A stretch of 64,000 bases of DNA, from assembly GCF_900130035.1 (NCBI RefSeq), contig NZ_FQXQ01000004.1, positions 186,001 to 250,000 on the forward strand, written 5' to 3'. The notes beneath the pieces are model-generated. The model was given only the letters and a program-made list of their open reading frames with translations. It was not told the origin of the DNA and did no database searches. The DNA comes from Wenyingzhuangia marina (lineage in GTDB: Bacteria; Bacteroidota; Bacteroidia; Flavobacteriales; Flavobacteriaceae). Below are positions 1-8,875 of this stretch, piece by piece. Each line of letters begins with the position of its first letter. Position 1 is the stretch's first letter. The translations under genes and the position numbers were made by a program.

Positions 1-360
1 CAATGGAGAAATAAATCTGCTGGATTAAAAACCAATATGTTAGTCTCAACAGGTTCAGCTATTTTTGTCTTATTATCTGTAAAGTTTTCTGAATTAAATA
101 ACGATGTAGATGTTACAAGAATTGTAGCTCAAGTAGTTACAGGAGTTGGTTTTTTAGGAGCTGGGGTTATTTTTAGAGAAGGAACCAATGTTCATGGACT
201 TACCTCGGCTGCGACTATTTGGTGTAGTGCAGCTATTGGTTGTGTTGCTGCTACTGGTTTTTATATTGAAACTTTTATATGTACTCTATTGGTTTTAATT
301 GTTAATGTTAGTATTGAGCCTGTAGATAAATGGTTAAGGAGTAGAAATATTTCAGATTAG
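1..360 (+). CDS. MgtC/SapB family membrane protein, 5'-truncated
   Basis: The reading frame is open from base 1, so the start lies left of the window; about 119 residues are visible. The visible N-terminus (RNKSAGLKTNMLVSTG) matches the conserved MgtC/SapB motif around KxAGLRTxxLV, followed by the GVGFLGAGVIFREG block and hydrophobic segments, which fits an inner-membrane MgtC domain. Members are linked to magnesium homeostasis, acid stress and, in pathogens, inhibition of F-type ATPase; the role here is unknown. The gene ends just before a bidirectional hairpin and is convergent with the arsenic-type operon. The family call is firm; the role is not. Confidence 0.85.
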   Translation, partial: QWRNKSAGLKTNMLVSTGSAIFVLLSVKFSELNNDVDVTRIVAQVVTGVGFLGAGVIFREGTNVHGLTSAATIWCSAAIGCVAATGFYIETFICTLLVLIVNVSIEPVDKWLRSRNISD

Positions 361-370
361 AATAAAAAAT

Positions 371-408
371 AAAAGCCCTCATCATTTTACGATAAGGGCT
401 TTTTTTAT
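371..408. terminator. Bidirectional intrinsic terminator
   Basis: Stem AAGCCCT / AGGGCTT with a T-run on one side and an A-run on the other, between the convergent MgtC-family gene and the arsenate reductase gene, so it can serve both strands. Confidence 0.8.
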
Positions 409-412
409 TGTG

Positions 413-1024
413 CTAGTTTATTTGAGAAAAAACATAATACATTTCTGTAGCAATTTGCATGCTTCTTTCATGATATTTAGTTTCTTGTTCAGCTGTTTTA
501 TCAAACAGTTTTGGGTCTTCGTAGGTCATAGGAATCCTTTTTTCGGCTCCAGGAATAAATGGACAACCTTGATCTGCACTAGAGCAAGTCATAATAGCTG
601 CAAATGAATTTTCAGGATTAAAATCATCATCATAAGTTTTAGAAAATCCAATAATTGGATGTGATTCGCTACCGAACTTAATGCTATAAATAGGATTTGT
701 ATTGTTAGTTAAAGTTTGAATATGAAATCCTGAATTTTCCAAAGTAATGGCTATAAAAGGAAATAAAGCAGTAGCTTCTGTTCCGCCAGAATAACAAAAA
801 ACATTATTGATGTTAAACTGAGTAGCCATGGTTTGTGCCCATATTTGTGATAAATGACTTCTTCTTGAATTATGTGTACAAATAAAGTTAAGATTTATTT
901 TTTCTTGATTATTTTTTTTCTGTTGAATGTAGTTAATTAATGGTTGTAATACTTCTTTTCTTTCTATAGAAATTCTAGCGGGATTTACATCTTTTATTAC
1001 CTGTTGTAATTCTGGATATATCAT
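413..1024 (-). CDS. arsC: Arsenate reductase, low-molecular-weight phosphatase fold
   Basis: About 203 residues. An LMW-PTPase P-loop CTHNSRRS (Cx5RS) appears near residue 50, and a second cysteine block CSSADQGCPF with PGAEKR and YEDP follows, the arrangement of thioredoxin-type ArsC proteins that reduce arsenate to arsenite using three cysteines. The start at 1024 (MIYPELQQ) was preferred over one at 1066 because the longer form would overlap the upstream DUF6428 gene. It is the last visible gene of the arsR-DUF6428-arsC operon. A protein tyrosine phosphatase role is the alternative, but the extra cysteines and neighbours favour arsenate. Confidence 0.83.
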   Translation of the reverse strand: MIYPELQQVIKDVNPARISIERKEVLQPLINYIQQKKNNQEKINLNFICTHNSRRSHLSQIWAQTMATQFNINNVFCYSGGTEATALFPFIAITLENSGFHIQTLTNNTNPIYSIKFGSESHPIIGFSKTYDDDFNPENSFAAIMTCSSADQGCPFIPGAEKRIPMTYEDPKLFDKTAEQETKYHERSMQIATEMYYVFSQIN

Positions 1025-1038
1025 AATAGATTTTAATT

Positions 1039-1494
1039 TTAGCAACATCCAGAACCTGGAGTACATTTTGATGTTAGATTAGTTAGTTTTATTTTTTCTT
1101 TTGGAACTCCGCATTGATCTGGAGCCAAACAGTTGGTTGTTTTGTTAATTAGTAAAAAATCACGACCATTAAAATCTAATCCATATTTACCAATGGTGTT
1201 TGATTGATATTCAACTTCTATATCTAAATCTTTTATCTGAAGTACTTTTTCAGAAAGTGCAATAATTTGTAACAGTTTTTCTGGATGTAATCTGTGGTCG
1301 TAATCATTAGCCTCCCACAATTGTAAGTTAATTGTGTTTTCTTTTCTTAAAACACCACCACAATCAATAAAATGTTTACTTACTTTTCCAACTTCTGTTA
1401 CATGAAAATGACTTGGTACTCTTGTCTCATCTGGTAAAACAAATCCAATTGTTTCTAAATTATTTAAGACCGATTTTAATTCTGATAATTTCAC
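1039..1494 (-). CDS. DUF6428 family protein of arsenic-type operon
   Basis: 151 residues, resembling the DUF6428 family that recurs between arsR and arsC in Bacteroidota. Visible features are a CGG at about residue 45, WEANDYDHRLHPEKLL in the middle, a cysteine pair in TNCLAPDQCG, and a C-terminus CTPGSGCC. The cysteine-rich tail suggests thiol coordination of a metal or metalloid; that is inference. It sits 21 bp after arsR and 14 bp before arsC, so the three are very likely co-transcribed. No enzymatic function is known to me for the family. Confidence 0.78.
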   Translation of the reverse strand: MKLSELKSVLNNLETIGFVLPDETRVPSHFHVTEVGKVSKHFIDCGGVLRKENTINLQLWEANDYDHRLHPEKLLQIIALSEKVLQIKDLDIEVEYQSNTIGKYGLDFNGRDFLLINKTTNCLAPDQCGVPKEKIKLTNLTSKCTPGSGCC

Positions 1495-1515
1495 TTTTTT
1501 TACTTTATAAGGTTG

Positions 1516-1848
1516 TTAGCAACATTGGTTTTTATGTGGTTTTTTAGTAGAAATAAATTTGTTAAGTATTAATTCCATTTGTTCCCAATTAGAATCATCA
1601 ATACAATAACAAACTCGAGTCCCATCAATACTCCCTTTGATAAGTCCAATGTTTTTTAATTCTTTTAAATGTTGAGAAATGGTTGCTTGTGCCAGACCTA
1701 TTTCTTCTACAATATCTCCGCAAACACAAGATTTTGTATCAAATAAATATTCTAAAATAGCAATTCTAGCAGGATGTGCTAATGCTTTAGCCAAAGTAGC
1801 AATCATGTTTTGCTCCTTTGTAAATTTCTCGGTTTTACTAATTCCCAT
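1516..1848 (-). CDS. arsR: ArsR/SmtB family metalloregulator
   Basis: About 110 residues, a winged-helix repressor. The core reads [13 protein letters not shown] then [21 protein letters not shown], where CVCGD matches the arsenite/antimonite-binding ELCVCDL motif of ArsR-type sensors in the recognition helix region. The C-terminus ends HKNQCC, offering further thiols. A start at 1869 is possible, but that codon would lie inside the operator palindrome at 1863-1878, so the start at 1848 (MGISKTEKF) is preferred. It leads the operon and probably represses it until As(III) or Sb(III) binds. Confidence 0.88.
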   Translation of the reverse strand: MGISKTEKFTKEQNMIATLAKALAHPARIAILEYLFDTKSCVCGDIVEEIGLAQATISQHLKELKNIGLIKGSIDGTRVCYCIDDSNWEQMELILNKFISTKKPHKNQCC

Positions 1849-1862
1849 AGGATTGTTTTTAG

Positions 1863-1878
1863 ATCGCAATATTACGAT
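1863..1878. promoter_or_regulatory. Putative ArsR operator palindrome
   Basis: ATCGCAATATTACGAT is an inverted repeat with one mismatched pair, placed 15 bp upstream of the preferred arsR start. Position and symmetry fit autorepression by an ArsR dimer; binding itself is inferred. Confidence 0.6.
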
Positions 1879-1921
1879 TAATAGGGTTGAAAATCTAATA
1901 AAAAAGAGATTTAATATAAAA

Positions 1922-2488
1922 TTAATGAATTACAATGTTGTATTTATCTAATAGTCCCTGAATGTTTTCTATAGAAAATATAGCTTTTTTAACATTGTTG
2001 TTTTCAGGATCGATGATATAATTTATAGAAGTTTTAAAATTTGCCTTTTCTAAATTGGTACGTTCAAATTTAGCTTTTGAAAAATCACACTCATCAAATA
2101 AAGATAGAGATAAATCACATTCTGTAAAATCTACATTTTGTAATTGTGTATTTTTAAAAATAGTTTTCTTTAATTTTTGCTGATAGAAGGAACTGTGATT
2201 TAATGAACAATGATAAAATTGAAAAGACAACCCAAAAGGATTACAGGCTTCAAATAGAATTCCAATCATTTTACAATCTTTAAAAATCACTTCTTGTAGT
2301 ACCGTTTTGTTTAATTTAACATTACTTAGATTACAATCTTTAAACTCACAATTGGTAAACTCTATTCCAGACAAATCGCATTCAGAAAAATTACAATTAA
2401 TAAAAGTACATTCTTCGTATTCACCAGATTCTATAGGATATTTTGTGTAGTTTTTTTGTTCAAAAAGCTCTTCTTCAAAGTAATTCAC
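1922..2488 (-). CDS. Pentapeptide-repeat protein, Qnr-like architecture
   Basis: 188 residues made almost wholly of A(D/N)LxF-type pentapeptides, for example [18 protein letters not shown] and [17 protein letters not shown], which should form a right-handed quadrilateral beta-helix. A break near the middle (CNPFGLSF) and a C-terminal helix ([13 protein letters not shown]) resemble the loop and dimerisation helix of Qnr/MfpA-type gyrase-protecting proteins. Qnr proteins are about 215-220 residues, so this one is shorter. It has no signal peptide. Its function cannot be named from sequence; gyrase interaction is only a possibility. Confidence 0.85.
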   Translation of the reverse strand: MNYFEEELFEQKNYTKYPIESGEYEECTFINCNFSECDLSGIEFTNCEFKDCNLSNVKLNKTVLQEVIFKDCKMIGILFEACNPFGLSFQFYHCSLNHSSFYQQKLKKTIFKNTQLQNVDFTECDLSLSLFDECDFSKAKFERTNLEKANFKTSINYIIDPENNNVKKAIFSIENIQGLLDKYNIVIH

Positions 2489-2550
2489 TTGACTTATTTT
2501 TAAAATGATAAGGGCTAAAAGTAAGGGCTAAAATCGATTATAAAAAATAA

Positions 2551-2580
2551 AAAAGAGATTAAAATTATTTAATCTCTTTT
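2551..2580 (-). terminator. Terminator of the YhcH/YiaL family gene
   Basis: Stem AAAAGAGATTAAA / TTTAATCTCTTTT with a 4-nt loop, just downstream of the gene ending at 2599 on the minus strand and before the pentapeptide-repeat gene. Confidence 0.7.
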
Positions 2581-2598
2581 TTCTAATATCAATAAAGC

Positions 2599-3048
2599 TT
2601 AGTGTACTTTGATTTTTACCACTACTTTTTTTACTTTTTCAGGAGCATCAATATGCACACTTGGCATGTGTAAGTCATCTGGGAAGAAAATCATAAAAGT
2701 ACCCGTATCAAATTTTACTAGAGATGAAGTCGTATCATAAAAATCTAAATCTTTTTCAGGATCTTCGCTTATTGGTGTTTGATTCGTTAGCGTTGTAACT
2801 CCAACGTATTCAGTTCCAGAAATCATGTATTGTAAATCTATATGTGCATGATGTCCTTCGCAATTAGCTTCATCAATGTCTTTGGTAATATATTCCATCA
2901 CAATGGCAAATACTTTGTCATCATCAATTTCATAAGTTCCAATAGGAGTGTTTGCTAAATCTGTTTGGGTAACATAATCAAAAGCCATGGCAATTCTATC
3001 ACTTAGTCCACTGTACAATTTGTGATTTTCTAGTTTGTCTATTATCAT
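2599..3048 (-). CDS. YhcH/YjgK/YiaL family protein
   Basis: 149 residues, full length for the YhcH/YjgK/YiaL (DUF386) cupin-like family. Conserved blocks are the start MIIDKLEN, EYIT, HHAHIDLQYMISG with metal-binding histidines and glutamate, and FFPDDLHMPS near the C-terminus. Members include sialic-acid-catabolism proteins (NanQ, proposed anomerase) and proteins labelled beta-galactosidase subunit beta. The gene stands alone here, between its own terminator and that of fumC, with no sialic acid or other sugar pathway genes nearby, so its substrate is open. Confidence 0.87.
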   Translation of the reverse strand: MIIDKLENHKLYSGLSDRIAMAFDYVTQTDLANTPIGTYEIDDDKVFAIVMEYITKDIDEANCEGHHAHIDLQYMISGTEYVGVTTLTNQTPISEDPEKDLDFYDTTSSLVKFDTGTFMIFFPDDLHMPSVHIDAPEKVKKVVVKIKVH

Positions 3049-3118
3049 TTTAGTTTAGTTTTCTTTTTAGCAGAAGCAATATAATTAATTAGTACCATAA
3101 AAAGTTGTTTAAAATAAA

Positions 3119-3145
3119 AAACCGCTACAAAATATGTAGCGGTTT
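3119..3145 (-). terminator. Terminator of fumC
   Basis: Stem AAACCGCTAC / GTAGCGGTTT with a 7-nt loop, followed on the minus strand by a T-rich run; lies 21 bp after the fumC stop. Confidence 0.8.
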
Positions 3146-3165
3146 GATAGTAAAGGTAGCTTTTA

Positions 3166-4563
3166 TTATTTTAAAGAACCAATCATGTCTTCAGGTTTTA
3201 CCCATTCGTCATATTGTTCTGGTGTTACATGTCCTAAACGTACAGCTTCTTCTTTTAAAGTAGTTCCGTTTGCATGAGCAGTGTTTGCAATTTCAGCTGC
3301 TTTATAATATCCAATTTTAGTATTCAAAGCAGTTACCAACATCAATGAGTTGTTTAATAACTTTTCTATTACTGGATAATTTGGTTCAATACCTATAGCA
3401 CAATGTTCTTCAAAAGATACACAAGCATCACCAATTAAACGAGCAGATTCAATTAAATTCTTAGCCATCACAGGTTTAAATACATTTAACTCATAATGAC
3501 CTTGTAATCCACCAACTCCAATAGCAACATCATTACCCATTACCTGAGCAGCTACCATAGTAATTGCTTCACATTGTGTAGGGTTTACTTTCCCTGGCAT
3601 GATAGAAGATCCTGGTTCGTTGGCAGGAATGATTAATTCTCCAATACCTGAACGTGGTCCAGAAGCCATTAAACGAATATCGTTTGCTATTTTGTTTAAG
3701 GATACTGCAATTTGTTTTAAAGCTCCATGTGTTTCTACAAAAGCATCATGAGCAGCCAAAGCTTCAAATTTATTTTCAGCAGTTATAAAAGGCAATCCTG
3801 TAAATTCAGCAATTTTTTTTGCCACCAATACATCATAACCTTTAGGTGTATTTAATCCTGTACCCACAGCAGTTCCTCCTAAAGCCAATTCAGCCAAATG
3901 GGCTAAAGTATTTTTTAAAGCTTTTAAACCATGGTTTAGTTGAGAAACATAACCAGAAAATTCCTGACCTATTGTTAATGGAGTTGCATCCATTAAGTGT
4001 GTTCTACCAATTTTAACTACATCTTTAAATGCTTCTGATTTTGCTTGTAAAGTATCGCGTAATTTTTCAACACCTGGAATGGTATTTTCTACAATAATTT
4101 TATAGGCGGCAATGTGCATTCCTGTAGGAAATGTATCGTTTGATGATTGAGATTTGTTTACATCATCATTAGGTTGAATTGCTTTCTCTCCTTCTCCAAT
4201 TACTCCACCAGCCAATTCTTGAGCACGGTTTGCAATTACTTCATTAGCGTTCATGTTCGATTGTGTACCAGAACCTGTTTGCCAAACAACCAATGGGAAT
4301 TGATCATCTAATTTTCCCGCTAAGATTTCATCACATACAGCAGAAATTAAATCTCTTTTACTTTCTGCCAATACTCCTAAATCACAGTTGGCATGTGCAG
4401 CAGCTTTCTTTAAATAAGCAAAACCATAAACAATTTCTAAAGGCATGCTTCCTGCAGGACCAATTTTAAAGTTGTTTCTAGATCTTTCTGTTTGTGCTCC
4501 CCAATACTTGTCAGCAGGTACTTGTACCTCACCCATAGTATCTTTTTCTATACGATATTTCAT
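3166..4563 (-). CDS. fumC: Fumarate hydratase class II
   Basis: 465 residues, the usual length of the homotetrameric, iron-independent fumarase that interconverts fumarate and malate in the TCA cycle. Signature segments are WGAQTERS near the N-terminus, the [14 protein letters not shown] block, [12 protein letters not shown] and the superfamily signature [11 protein letters not shown]. The start at 4563 ([12 protein letters not shown]) was chosen over 4590 because that form matches family N-termini and because the likely -7 box lies at 4592-4599, which would place transcription start at about the longer start codon. It is monocistronic. Confidence 0.97.
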   Translation of the reverse strand: MKYRIEKDTMGEVQVPADKYWGAQTERSRNNFKIGPAGSMPLEIVYGFAYLKKAAAHANCDLGVLAESKRDLISAVCDEILAGKLDDQFPLVVWQTGSGTQSNMNANEVIANRAQELAGGVIGEGEKAIQPNDDVNKSQSSNDTFPTGMHIAAYKIIVENTIPGVEKLRDTLQAKSEAFKDVVKIGRTHLMDATPLTIGQEFSGYVSQLNHGLKALKNTLAHLAELALGGTAVGTGLNTPKGYDVLVAKKIAEFTGLPFITAENKFEALAAHDAFVETHGALKQIAVSLNKIANDIRLMASGPRSGIGELIIPANEPGSSIMPGKVNPTQCEAITMVAAQVMGNDVAIGVGGLQGHYELNVFKPVMAKNLIESARLIGDACVSFEEHCAIGIEPNYPVIEKLLNNSLMLVTALNTKIGYYKAAEIANTAHANGTTLKEEAVRLGHVTPEQYDEWVKPEDMIGSLK

Positions 4564-4591
4564 TGGATTTTTATTTAATTCTCTTAGCATT

Positions 4592-4599
4592 CAAAGATA
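4592..4599 (-). promoter_or_regulatory. Putative fumC promoter -7 box
   Basis: Minus strand reads TATCTTTG, a full match to the Bacteroidota TAnnTTTG element, about 30 bp upstream of the chosen fumC start. No clear -33 element seen. Confidence 0.5.
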
Positions 4600-4701
4600 A
4601 GCCGATTGCTTTTTTATTTAAAAATTTGTGACTAAAACTTGTTTGATTTCTATAACATTACACAGATTTTTGTAATTGTTATACTATTTTAACAGTTTGA
4701 T

Positions 4702-5709
4702 TTATGGTAGACTTTTTAACAAATCATTTATTTGGTTACTAGAAGGTCTTGGGGCGTTTGCAGAGATGATTTTCCCTTCGGTATCTAACAAGATAAAACG
4801 TGGAATACCAGTAACATTATAAGCCGATGTAAATTCTTGATCTCCATTAGCGAATAATTGAATTCCACCCATTTCCTTTTCTTGAATCATTTTTTTCCAA
4901 GCTTCTTTTGCATTTTTGTTATCCACAGAAATACTTACAAACTTGATGTTTTTTTTATGAAACTTTTCTTCTAATTTTTTTAGATATGGAATTTCAACTT
5001 TACATGGTCCACACCAAGTTGCCCAAACATCAATGTAAACATAATTACCACGTAAATCTTTTAAAGAAGTTTTTCCTCCCTTATAATTTTCGTAATCGTT
5101 AAACTCTGGAGATTGATCTCCTTTTTTTAATTGTTCAACACCATTAATTGCGTTGTATTGTTGTTCTAAGTTCTTAACAAAAAAATCTAAATTTTCTTTT
5201 TCTGTTTTGATGATGTAAGGATTGATATCAGCATATCCCTTAAATAAGGATTCAATATTCCCAACCATATTTAATTTAAAATCTTTAAAAGCATCAGGCT
5301 CTAAATTGTTGATGCTGTCAATTTTTTCAAATATTTCTTGTGTATAAATTTCTCTTTTATTTAAATAGTCATTAGCTCTTTTACCATGACCTGAATAAGT
5401 TAAAGAATTATCATAATCTTTGGCATCTAGATTGATTTTTAACTGAGTCTCTTTATCTAAAAAAAGTGTTTTTTGAAACTGTCCAATTTTAATAAAACAA
5501 AATTTACCATCTACATTAATGGTGTCTTTAAAACTTCCGTTTTCGATTTTAATTTTTTTAACCTGTGAAGGGGTTCTTAAAAGAACTTCAGTTACTTCTT
5601 TTGGTAGGTTTTTAATTTCTCCAGAGATGCTAGATTGTTTAGGGGTGTTGTTACAAGCAATGACTAGTAAGGCAATACTAGCTATAAAAAATCTTTTTAA
5701 ATGGTTCAT
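4702..5709 (-). CDS. TlpA-like thioredoxin-fold lipoprotein
   Basis: 335 residues. It begins with a lipoprotein signal (MNHLKRFF, hydrophobic stretch, IAC lipobox, Cys19). Residues about 25-120 look like the DUF4369-type beta domain that often precedes TlpA domains in Bacteroidota; a helical linker follows, then a thioredoxin/AhpC-TSA domain with VWATWCGPCK near residue 232. The likely role is disulfide reduction or isomerisation at the cell envelope, facing the periplasm. It stands alone between fumC and the PDH genes, and its client proteins are unknown. Confidence 0.87.
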   Translation of the reverse strand: MNHLKRFFIASIALLVIACNNTPKQSSISGEIKNLPKEVTEVLLRTPSQVKKIKIENGSFKDTINVDGKFCFIKIGQFQKTLFLDKETQLKINLDAKDYDNSLTYSGHGKRANDYLNKREIYTQEIFEKIDSINNLEPDAFKDFKLNMVGNIESLFKGYADINPYIIKTEKENLDFFVKNLEQQYNAINGVEQLKKGDQSPEFNDYENYKGGKTSLKDLRGNYVYIDVWATWCGPCKVEIPYLKKLEEKFHKKNIKFVSISVDNKNAKEAWKKMIQEKEMGGIQLFANGDQEFTSAYNVTGIPRFILLDTEGKIISANAPRPSSNQINDLLKSLP

Positions 5710-5810
5710 GTTTTTAAGGTTCTGTTAAAATCTATTTTCACAAAGAATAGCATATATCAAGCCAAGCCTTGCTAAAATTATATAAGTTTTAAAAAAATCT
5801 AAGATATAAA

Positions 5811-5842
5811 AAAACACCTTTGTATTTAAACAAAGGTGTTTT
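5811..5842 (-). terminator. Terminator of the PDH E2 gene
   Basis: Stem AAAACACCTTTGT / ACAAAGGTGTTTT with a short A/T loop, followed on the minus strand by a T-run; 22 bp past the E2 stop codon. Confidence 0.85.
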
Positions 5843-5864
5843 AAGAAATATATTTGTTTATTGC

Positions 5865-7514
5865 TTATGCAATCATGGTTACAGGGTTTTCAATATACTG
5901 TTTTAAAGTATTTAAGAAAGCTGCACCAACTGCACCATCAATGGTTCTGTGATCACAAGACAATGTTAAATTCATTACGTTACCAACAACAATTTCTCCG
6001 TTTTTAACAACAGGTTTTTGTTTGATTCCCCCTACAGATAAAATTGCAGAGTTTGGTTGGTTAATGATAGAAGTAAAGTTATCTACTCCAAACATTCCTA
6101 AGTTAGAAACAGTAAAAGTACTTCCAGACATTTCTGCAGGAGTTAACTTTTTGTTTTTAGCTTTAATGGCTAAGTCTTTTACTTCAGCACCAATTTGAGT
6201 TAAACTCTTAGTGTCTGTAAAAGGAATTACAGGAACTACTAATCCGTCTTCAATAGCAACTGCTACACCAACAGAAATATGTTCGTTGTAAATGGTTTTT
6301 TCTACAGTCCACTCAGTATTGATTTGTGGGTGTTTTCTCAATGCCATTGCACTTGCTTTTACCACTAAGTCATTAAATGAAACTTTAGTATCTGGCAATT
6401 GATTAATCATTGCTCTAGAGGCCATGGCATTGTCCATGTCCACATCCATACTAATGGTAAAGTTTACGTTTTCAGTTTGAGATTTGTCTAAAGCTCTAGC
6501 AATTGCTTTACGCATGTTAGAGTTTTTCTCTTCTCTTTGAGAAACTTCACCAGCAGGAGCAGCAGCAACAGTCTTAGTAGCAGGAGCAGCAGTTTCTACA
6601 GCAGGAGTATAGTTTTCAATATCTACTTTTACAATTCTTCCACCTTCACCAGTACCTACAACTTTTGCCAAGTTAATTCCTTTTTCTTCAGCCAAAGCTT
6701 TTGCTAAAGGAGAAGCAATAATTCTACCATTTTCAGAATTGATTGCGCTTACTTTTTTAGTAGCAGTTGGTGTTGTAGTCTTTGGAGCTTCTGTTTTGGC
6801 AGGAGCAGGAGTGTCAGTTTTAGGAGCTTCGCTAGCAGGAGCTGGTTTAGCTGCAGCAGGAGCATTAGCTTTTCCAAAATTTTCAGCGACACCAGAAACA
6901 TCAGTTCCAGCTTCACCAATAATAGCTAATAAACTATCTACAGGAGCGGTTTCTCCTTCTTGTAAACCAATGTACAATAAAGTTCCTTCATTAAAAGATT
7001 CGAACTCCATAGTCGCTTTGTCAGTTTCAATTTCAGCAAGAATATCTCCTTCTTCAACTTTGTCTCCAACTTTCTTTAACCAAGAAGCAACAGTACCGTC
7101 AGTCATTGTATCACTTAAACGTGGCATAGTAACTACAGTTACTCCATCAGGAATAGCCACTTCTTCACTAGCAGGTGCTTCTTCAGTTTCAGCAGCAGGA
7201 GCTGCTTCTTCTGTTTTTGGAGCTTCAGCAGCTGGTTCAGCAGAACCACCACTTAACAATCCAGAAATGTCTTCACCTTCTTCACCAATAATTGCTAATA
7301 AACTATCTACAGGTGCAGTTTCTCCAGCTTCTAAACCAATATGTAATAAAACACCTTCGTTAAAAGATTCGAATTCCATAGTAGCTTTATCAGTTTCGAT
7401 TTCTGCTAAAATGTCACCTTCTTCAATTTTGTCTCCAACTTTTTTAAGCCATTGAGCTACGGTTCCTTCCGTCATCGTATCACTCAATCTAGGCATATTA
7501 ACTATAGTAGCCAT
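5865..7514 (-). CDS. pdhC: PDH complex dihydrolipoyl acetyltransferase (E2)
   Basis: 549 residues. Two N-terminal lipoyl domains are visible, each with the ETDKATMEF lipoylation site (Lys43 and Lys166), separated by Ala/Pro/Glu-rich linkers. A peripheral subunit-binding domain (ASPLAKALAEEKGI to GRIVKVDIE, about 260-300) follows, then the catalytic acyltransferase domain with the active-site block DHRTIDGA near the C-terminus. It transfers acetyl groups from lipoate to CoA in the pyruvate dehydrogenase core. It lies 16 bp downstream of E1-alpha, so the two form an operon; E1-beta and E3 are not in the window. Confidence 0.96.
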   Translation of the reverse strand: MATIVNMPRLSDTMTEGTVAQWLKKVGDKIEEGDILAEIETDKATMEFESFNEGVLLHIGLEAGETAPVDSLLAIIGEEGEDISGLLSGGSAEPAAEAPKTEEAAPAAETEEAPASEEVAIPDGVTVVTMPRLSDTMTDGTVASWLKKVGDKVEEGDILAEIETDKATMEFESFNEGTLLYIGLQEGETAPVDSLLAIIGEAGTDVSGVAENFGKANAPAAAKPAPASEAPKTDTPAPAKTEAPKTTTPTATKKVSAINSENGRIIASPLAKALAEEKGINLAKVVGTGEGGRIVKVDIENYTPAVETAAPATKTVAAAPAGEVSQREEKNSNMRKAIARALDKSQTENVNFTISMDVDMDNAMASRAMINQLPDTKVSFNDLVVKASAMALRKHPQINTEWTVEKTIYNEHISVGVAVAIEDGLVVPVIPFTDTKSLTQIGAEVKDLAIKAKNKKLTPAEMSGSTFTVSNLGMFGVDNFTSIINQPNSAILSVGGIKQKPVVKNGEIVVGNVMNLTLSCDHRTIDGAVGAAFLNTLKQYIENPVTMIA

Positions 7515-7530
7515 AATTTATTGTATGGGA

Positions 7531-8529
7531 TTATTTATGTTTAACAAATGGGTAGTTTTCTTGCTCATATACCATATCGTATAATTGTTGCTTGTCTGGA
7601 TATGGAGATTCTTCTGCAAATTTCTCACATTCAGCTACCTTGTTCTTAACGTCCTTGTCAATTTGTTTAATTTCTTCGTCAGTTAAGTATTTTTCTTCTT
7701 TGATAATATCTAATACTTGTGTAATAGGATCAATTTTTTTGTATTCTTCAACTTCTTCCTTGGTACGGTAGTGTTGAGCATCCGACATAGAATGACCTCT
7801 ATAACGGTACGTTTTCATTTCTAAGAAAGTTGGTCCATCACCTCTACGAGCTCTTTCCATTGCTTCGTCCATTGCTTCTGCTACTTTAATAGGATTCATA
7901 GCGTCAACAGGTCCACAAGGCATTTCGTATCCTAAACCTAATTTCCAAATATCTTGGTGGTTTGCAGTACGTTCTACTGAAGTTCCCATTGCATATCCAT
8001 TGTTCTCTACAATAAATACTACGGGTAATTTCCATAACATTGCCATGTTAAAGGTTTCATGTAAGGAACCTTGACGAGCAGCACCATCACCAAAACAACA
8101 AATAGTAACACCACCTGTATTGTGGTATTTATCACCAAAGGCCATACCTGCTCCTAATGGAATTTGTCCACCTACAATACCATGTCCTCCATAAAAACCA
8201 TGTTCTTTAGAGAAAATATGCATAGAACCTCCCATACCATGAGAAGTACCTGTAGATTTTCCGTACAATTCAGCCATTACTCTTTTAGGATCAACTCCCA
8301 TACCAATCGGTTGTACGTGGTTACGGTAAGCAGTAATCATCTTGTCTTTACCTCCTAATTCCATAACATGTAAACATCCTGCTAAAATAGCTTCCTGACC
8401 GTTGTACAAGTGCAAGAATCCTCTAACTTTTTGTTGGATGTAGACTGCAGCTAGTTTGTCTTCAAACTTTCTCCAGAAAAGCATGTCCTTATACCAGTTG
8501 ATATAGGTTTCTTTGGTGATTTCTTTCAT
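7531..8529 (-). CDS. pdhA: Pyruvate dehydrogenase E1 alpha subunit
   Basis: 332 residues, the usual size of the alpha chain of heterotetrameric E1. The thiamine diphosphate-binding motif is visible as GDGAARQGSLHETFNMA ending in NNGYAMGT, and the phosphorylation-loop-like segment YRYRGHSMSD is present. With E1-beta, encoded elsewhere, it decarboxylates pyruvate and acetylates the E2 lipoyl arms. It is first gene of the pdhA-pdhC pair, with a long upstream region that carries a candidate promoter at 8604-8611. Confidence 0.96.
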   Translation of the reverse strand: MKEITKETYINWYKDMLFWRKFEDKLAAVYIQQKVRGFLHLYNGQEAILAGCLHVMELGGKDKMITAYRNHVQPIGMGVDPKRVMAELYGKSTGTSHGMGGSMHIFSKEHGFYGGHGIVGGQIPLGAGMAFGDKYHNTGGVTICCFGDGAARQGSLHETFNMAMLWKLPVVFIVENNGYAMGTSVERTANHQDIWKLGLGYEMPCGPVDAMNPIKVAEAMDEAMERARRGDGPTFLEMKTYRYRGHSMSDAQHYRTKEEVEEYKKIDPITQVLDIIKEEKYLTDEEIKQIDKDVKNKVAECEKFAEESPYPDKQQLYDMVYEQENYPFVKHK

Positions 8530-8603
8530 GATTTGTTTTAAATTTATAATAAATGATTTACGGATTTATGTGTAAATCAAACTTTATATTTATAGAATAG
8601 GAG

Positions 8604-8611
8604 CAAAAATA
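8604..8611 (-). promoter_or_regulatory. Putative pdhA promoter -7 box
   Basis: Minus strand TATTTTTG matches TAnnTTTG about 75 bp upstream of the pdhA start, leaving a 5' leader of some 70 nt. No -33 match was found. Confidence 0.4.
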
Positions 8612-8841
8612 AGACATTATAGGTAAGTAATAAACATCTAGAATCACTTTTTTAATGCCTGTTTCATAAGATTTTACACTGATTTTAAAAACATTAGGTT
8701 GAATTTCGTGGGAGGTGTAAAATGGTTTTTTATTAACTATTTGTTTTTTAGTTTTTTAGGTGTGTTTTTTGATGTTTTTTTAGCTTTTGAATATCGGTAA
8801 AATAAATTTTGTTTTTTTTCAAAAAAAATACATTCTAAATA

Positions 8842-8875
8842 AAAATCTCAATCCATTTAAATGGATTGAGATTTT
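8842..8875 (-). terminator. Terminator of gcvP, 34-bp perfect palindrome
   Basis: A perfect inverted repeat centred on TTTAAA, 27 bp after the gcvP stop codon, with T-rich sequence beyond it on the minus strand. Confidence 0.75.

Noticed and set aside
1890-1913. AAATCT / AGATTT hairpin as terminator of the pentapeptide gene
   Set aside because: Only 6 bp of A/T-rich stem with a 12-nt loop; not distinguishable from chance in this DNA.
1679-1951. Plus-strand frame of 90 residues across arsR
   Set aside because: Antisense to arsR and through its operator; no family features.
6739-7455. Long plus-strand frame (238 residues, Ala/Ser/Val-rich)
   Set aside because: It is antisense to the two lipoyl domains and linkers of PDH E2; its composition mirrors the Ala/Pro/Glu codons of that gene and it has no recognisable domain.
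6990-7500. Duplicated segment in PDH E2 as a recent DNA duplication
   Set aside because: The two lipoyl domains are nearly identical in protein but differ at many synonymous sites, so the duplication is old and normal for E2.
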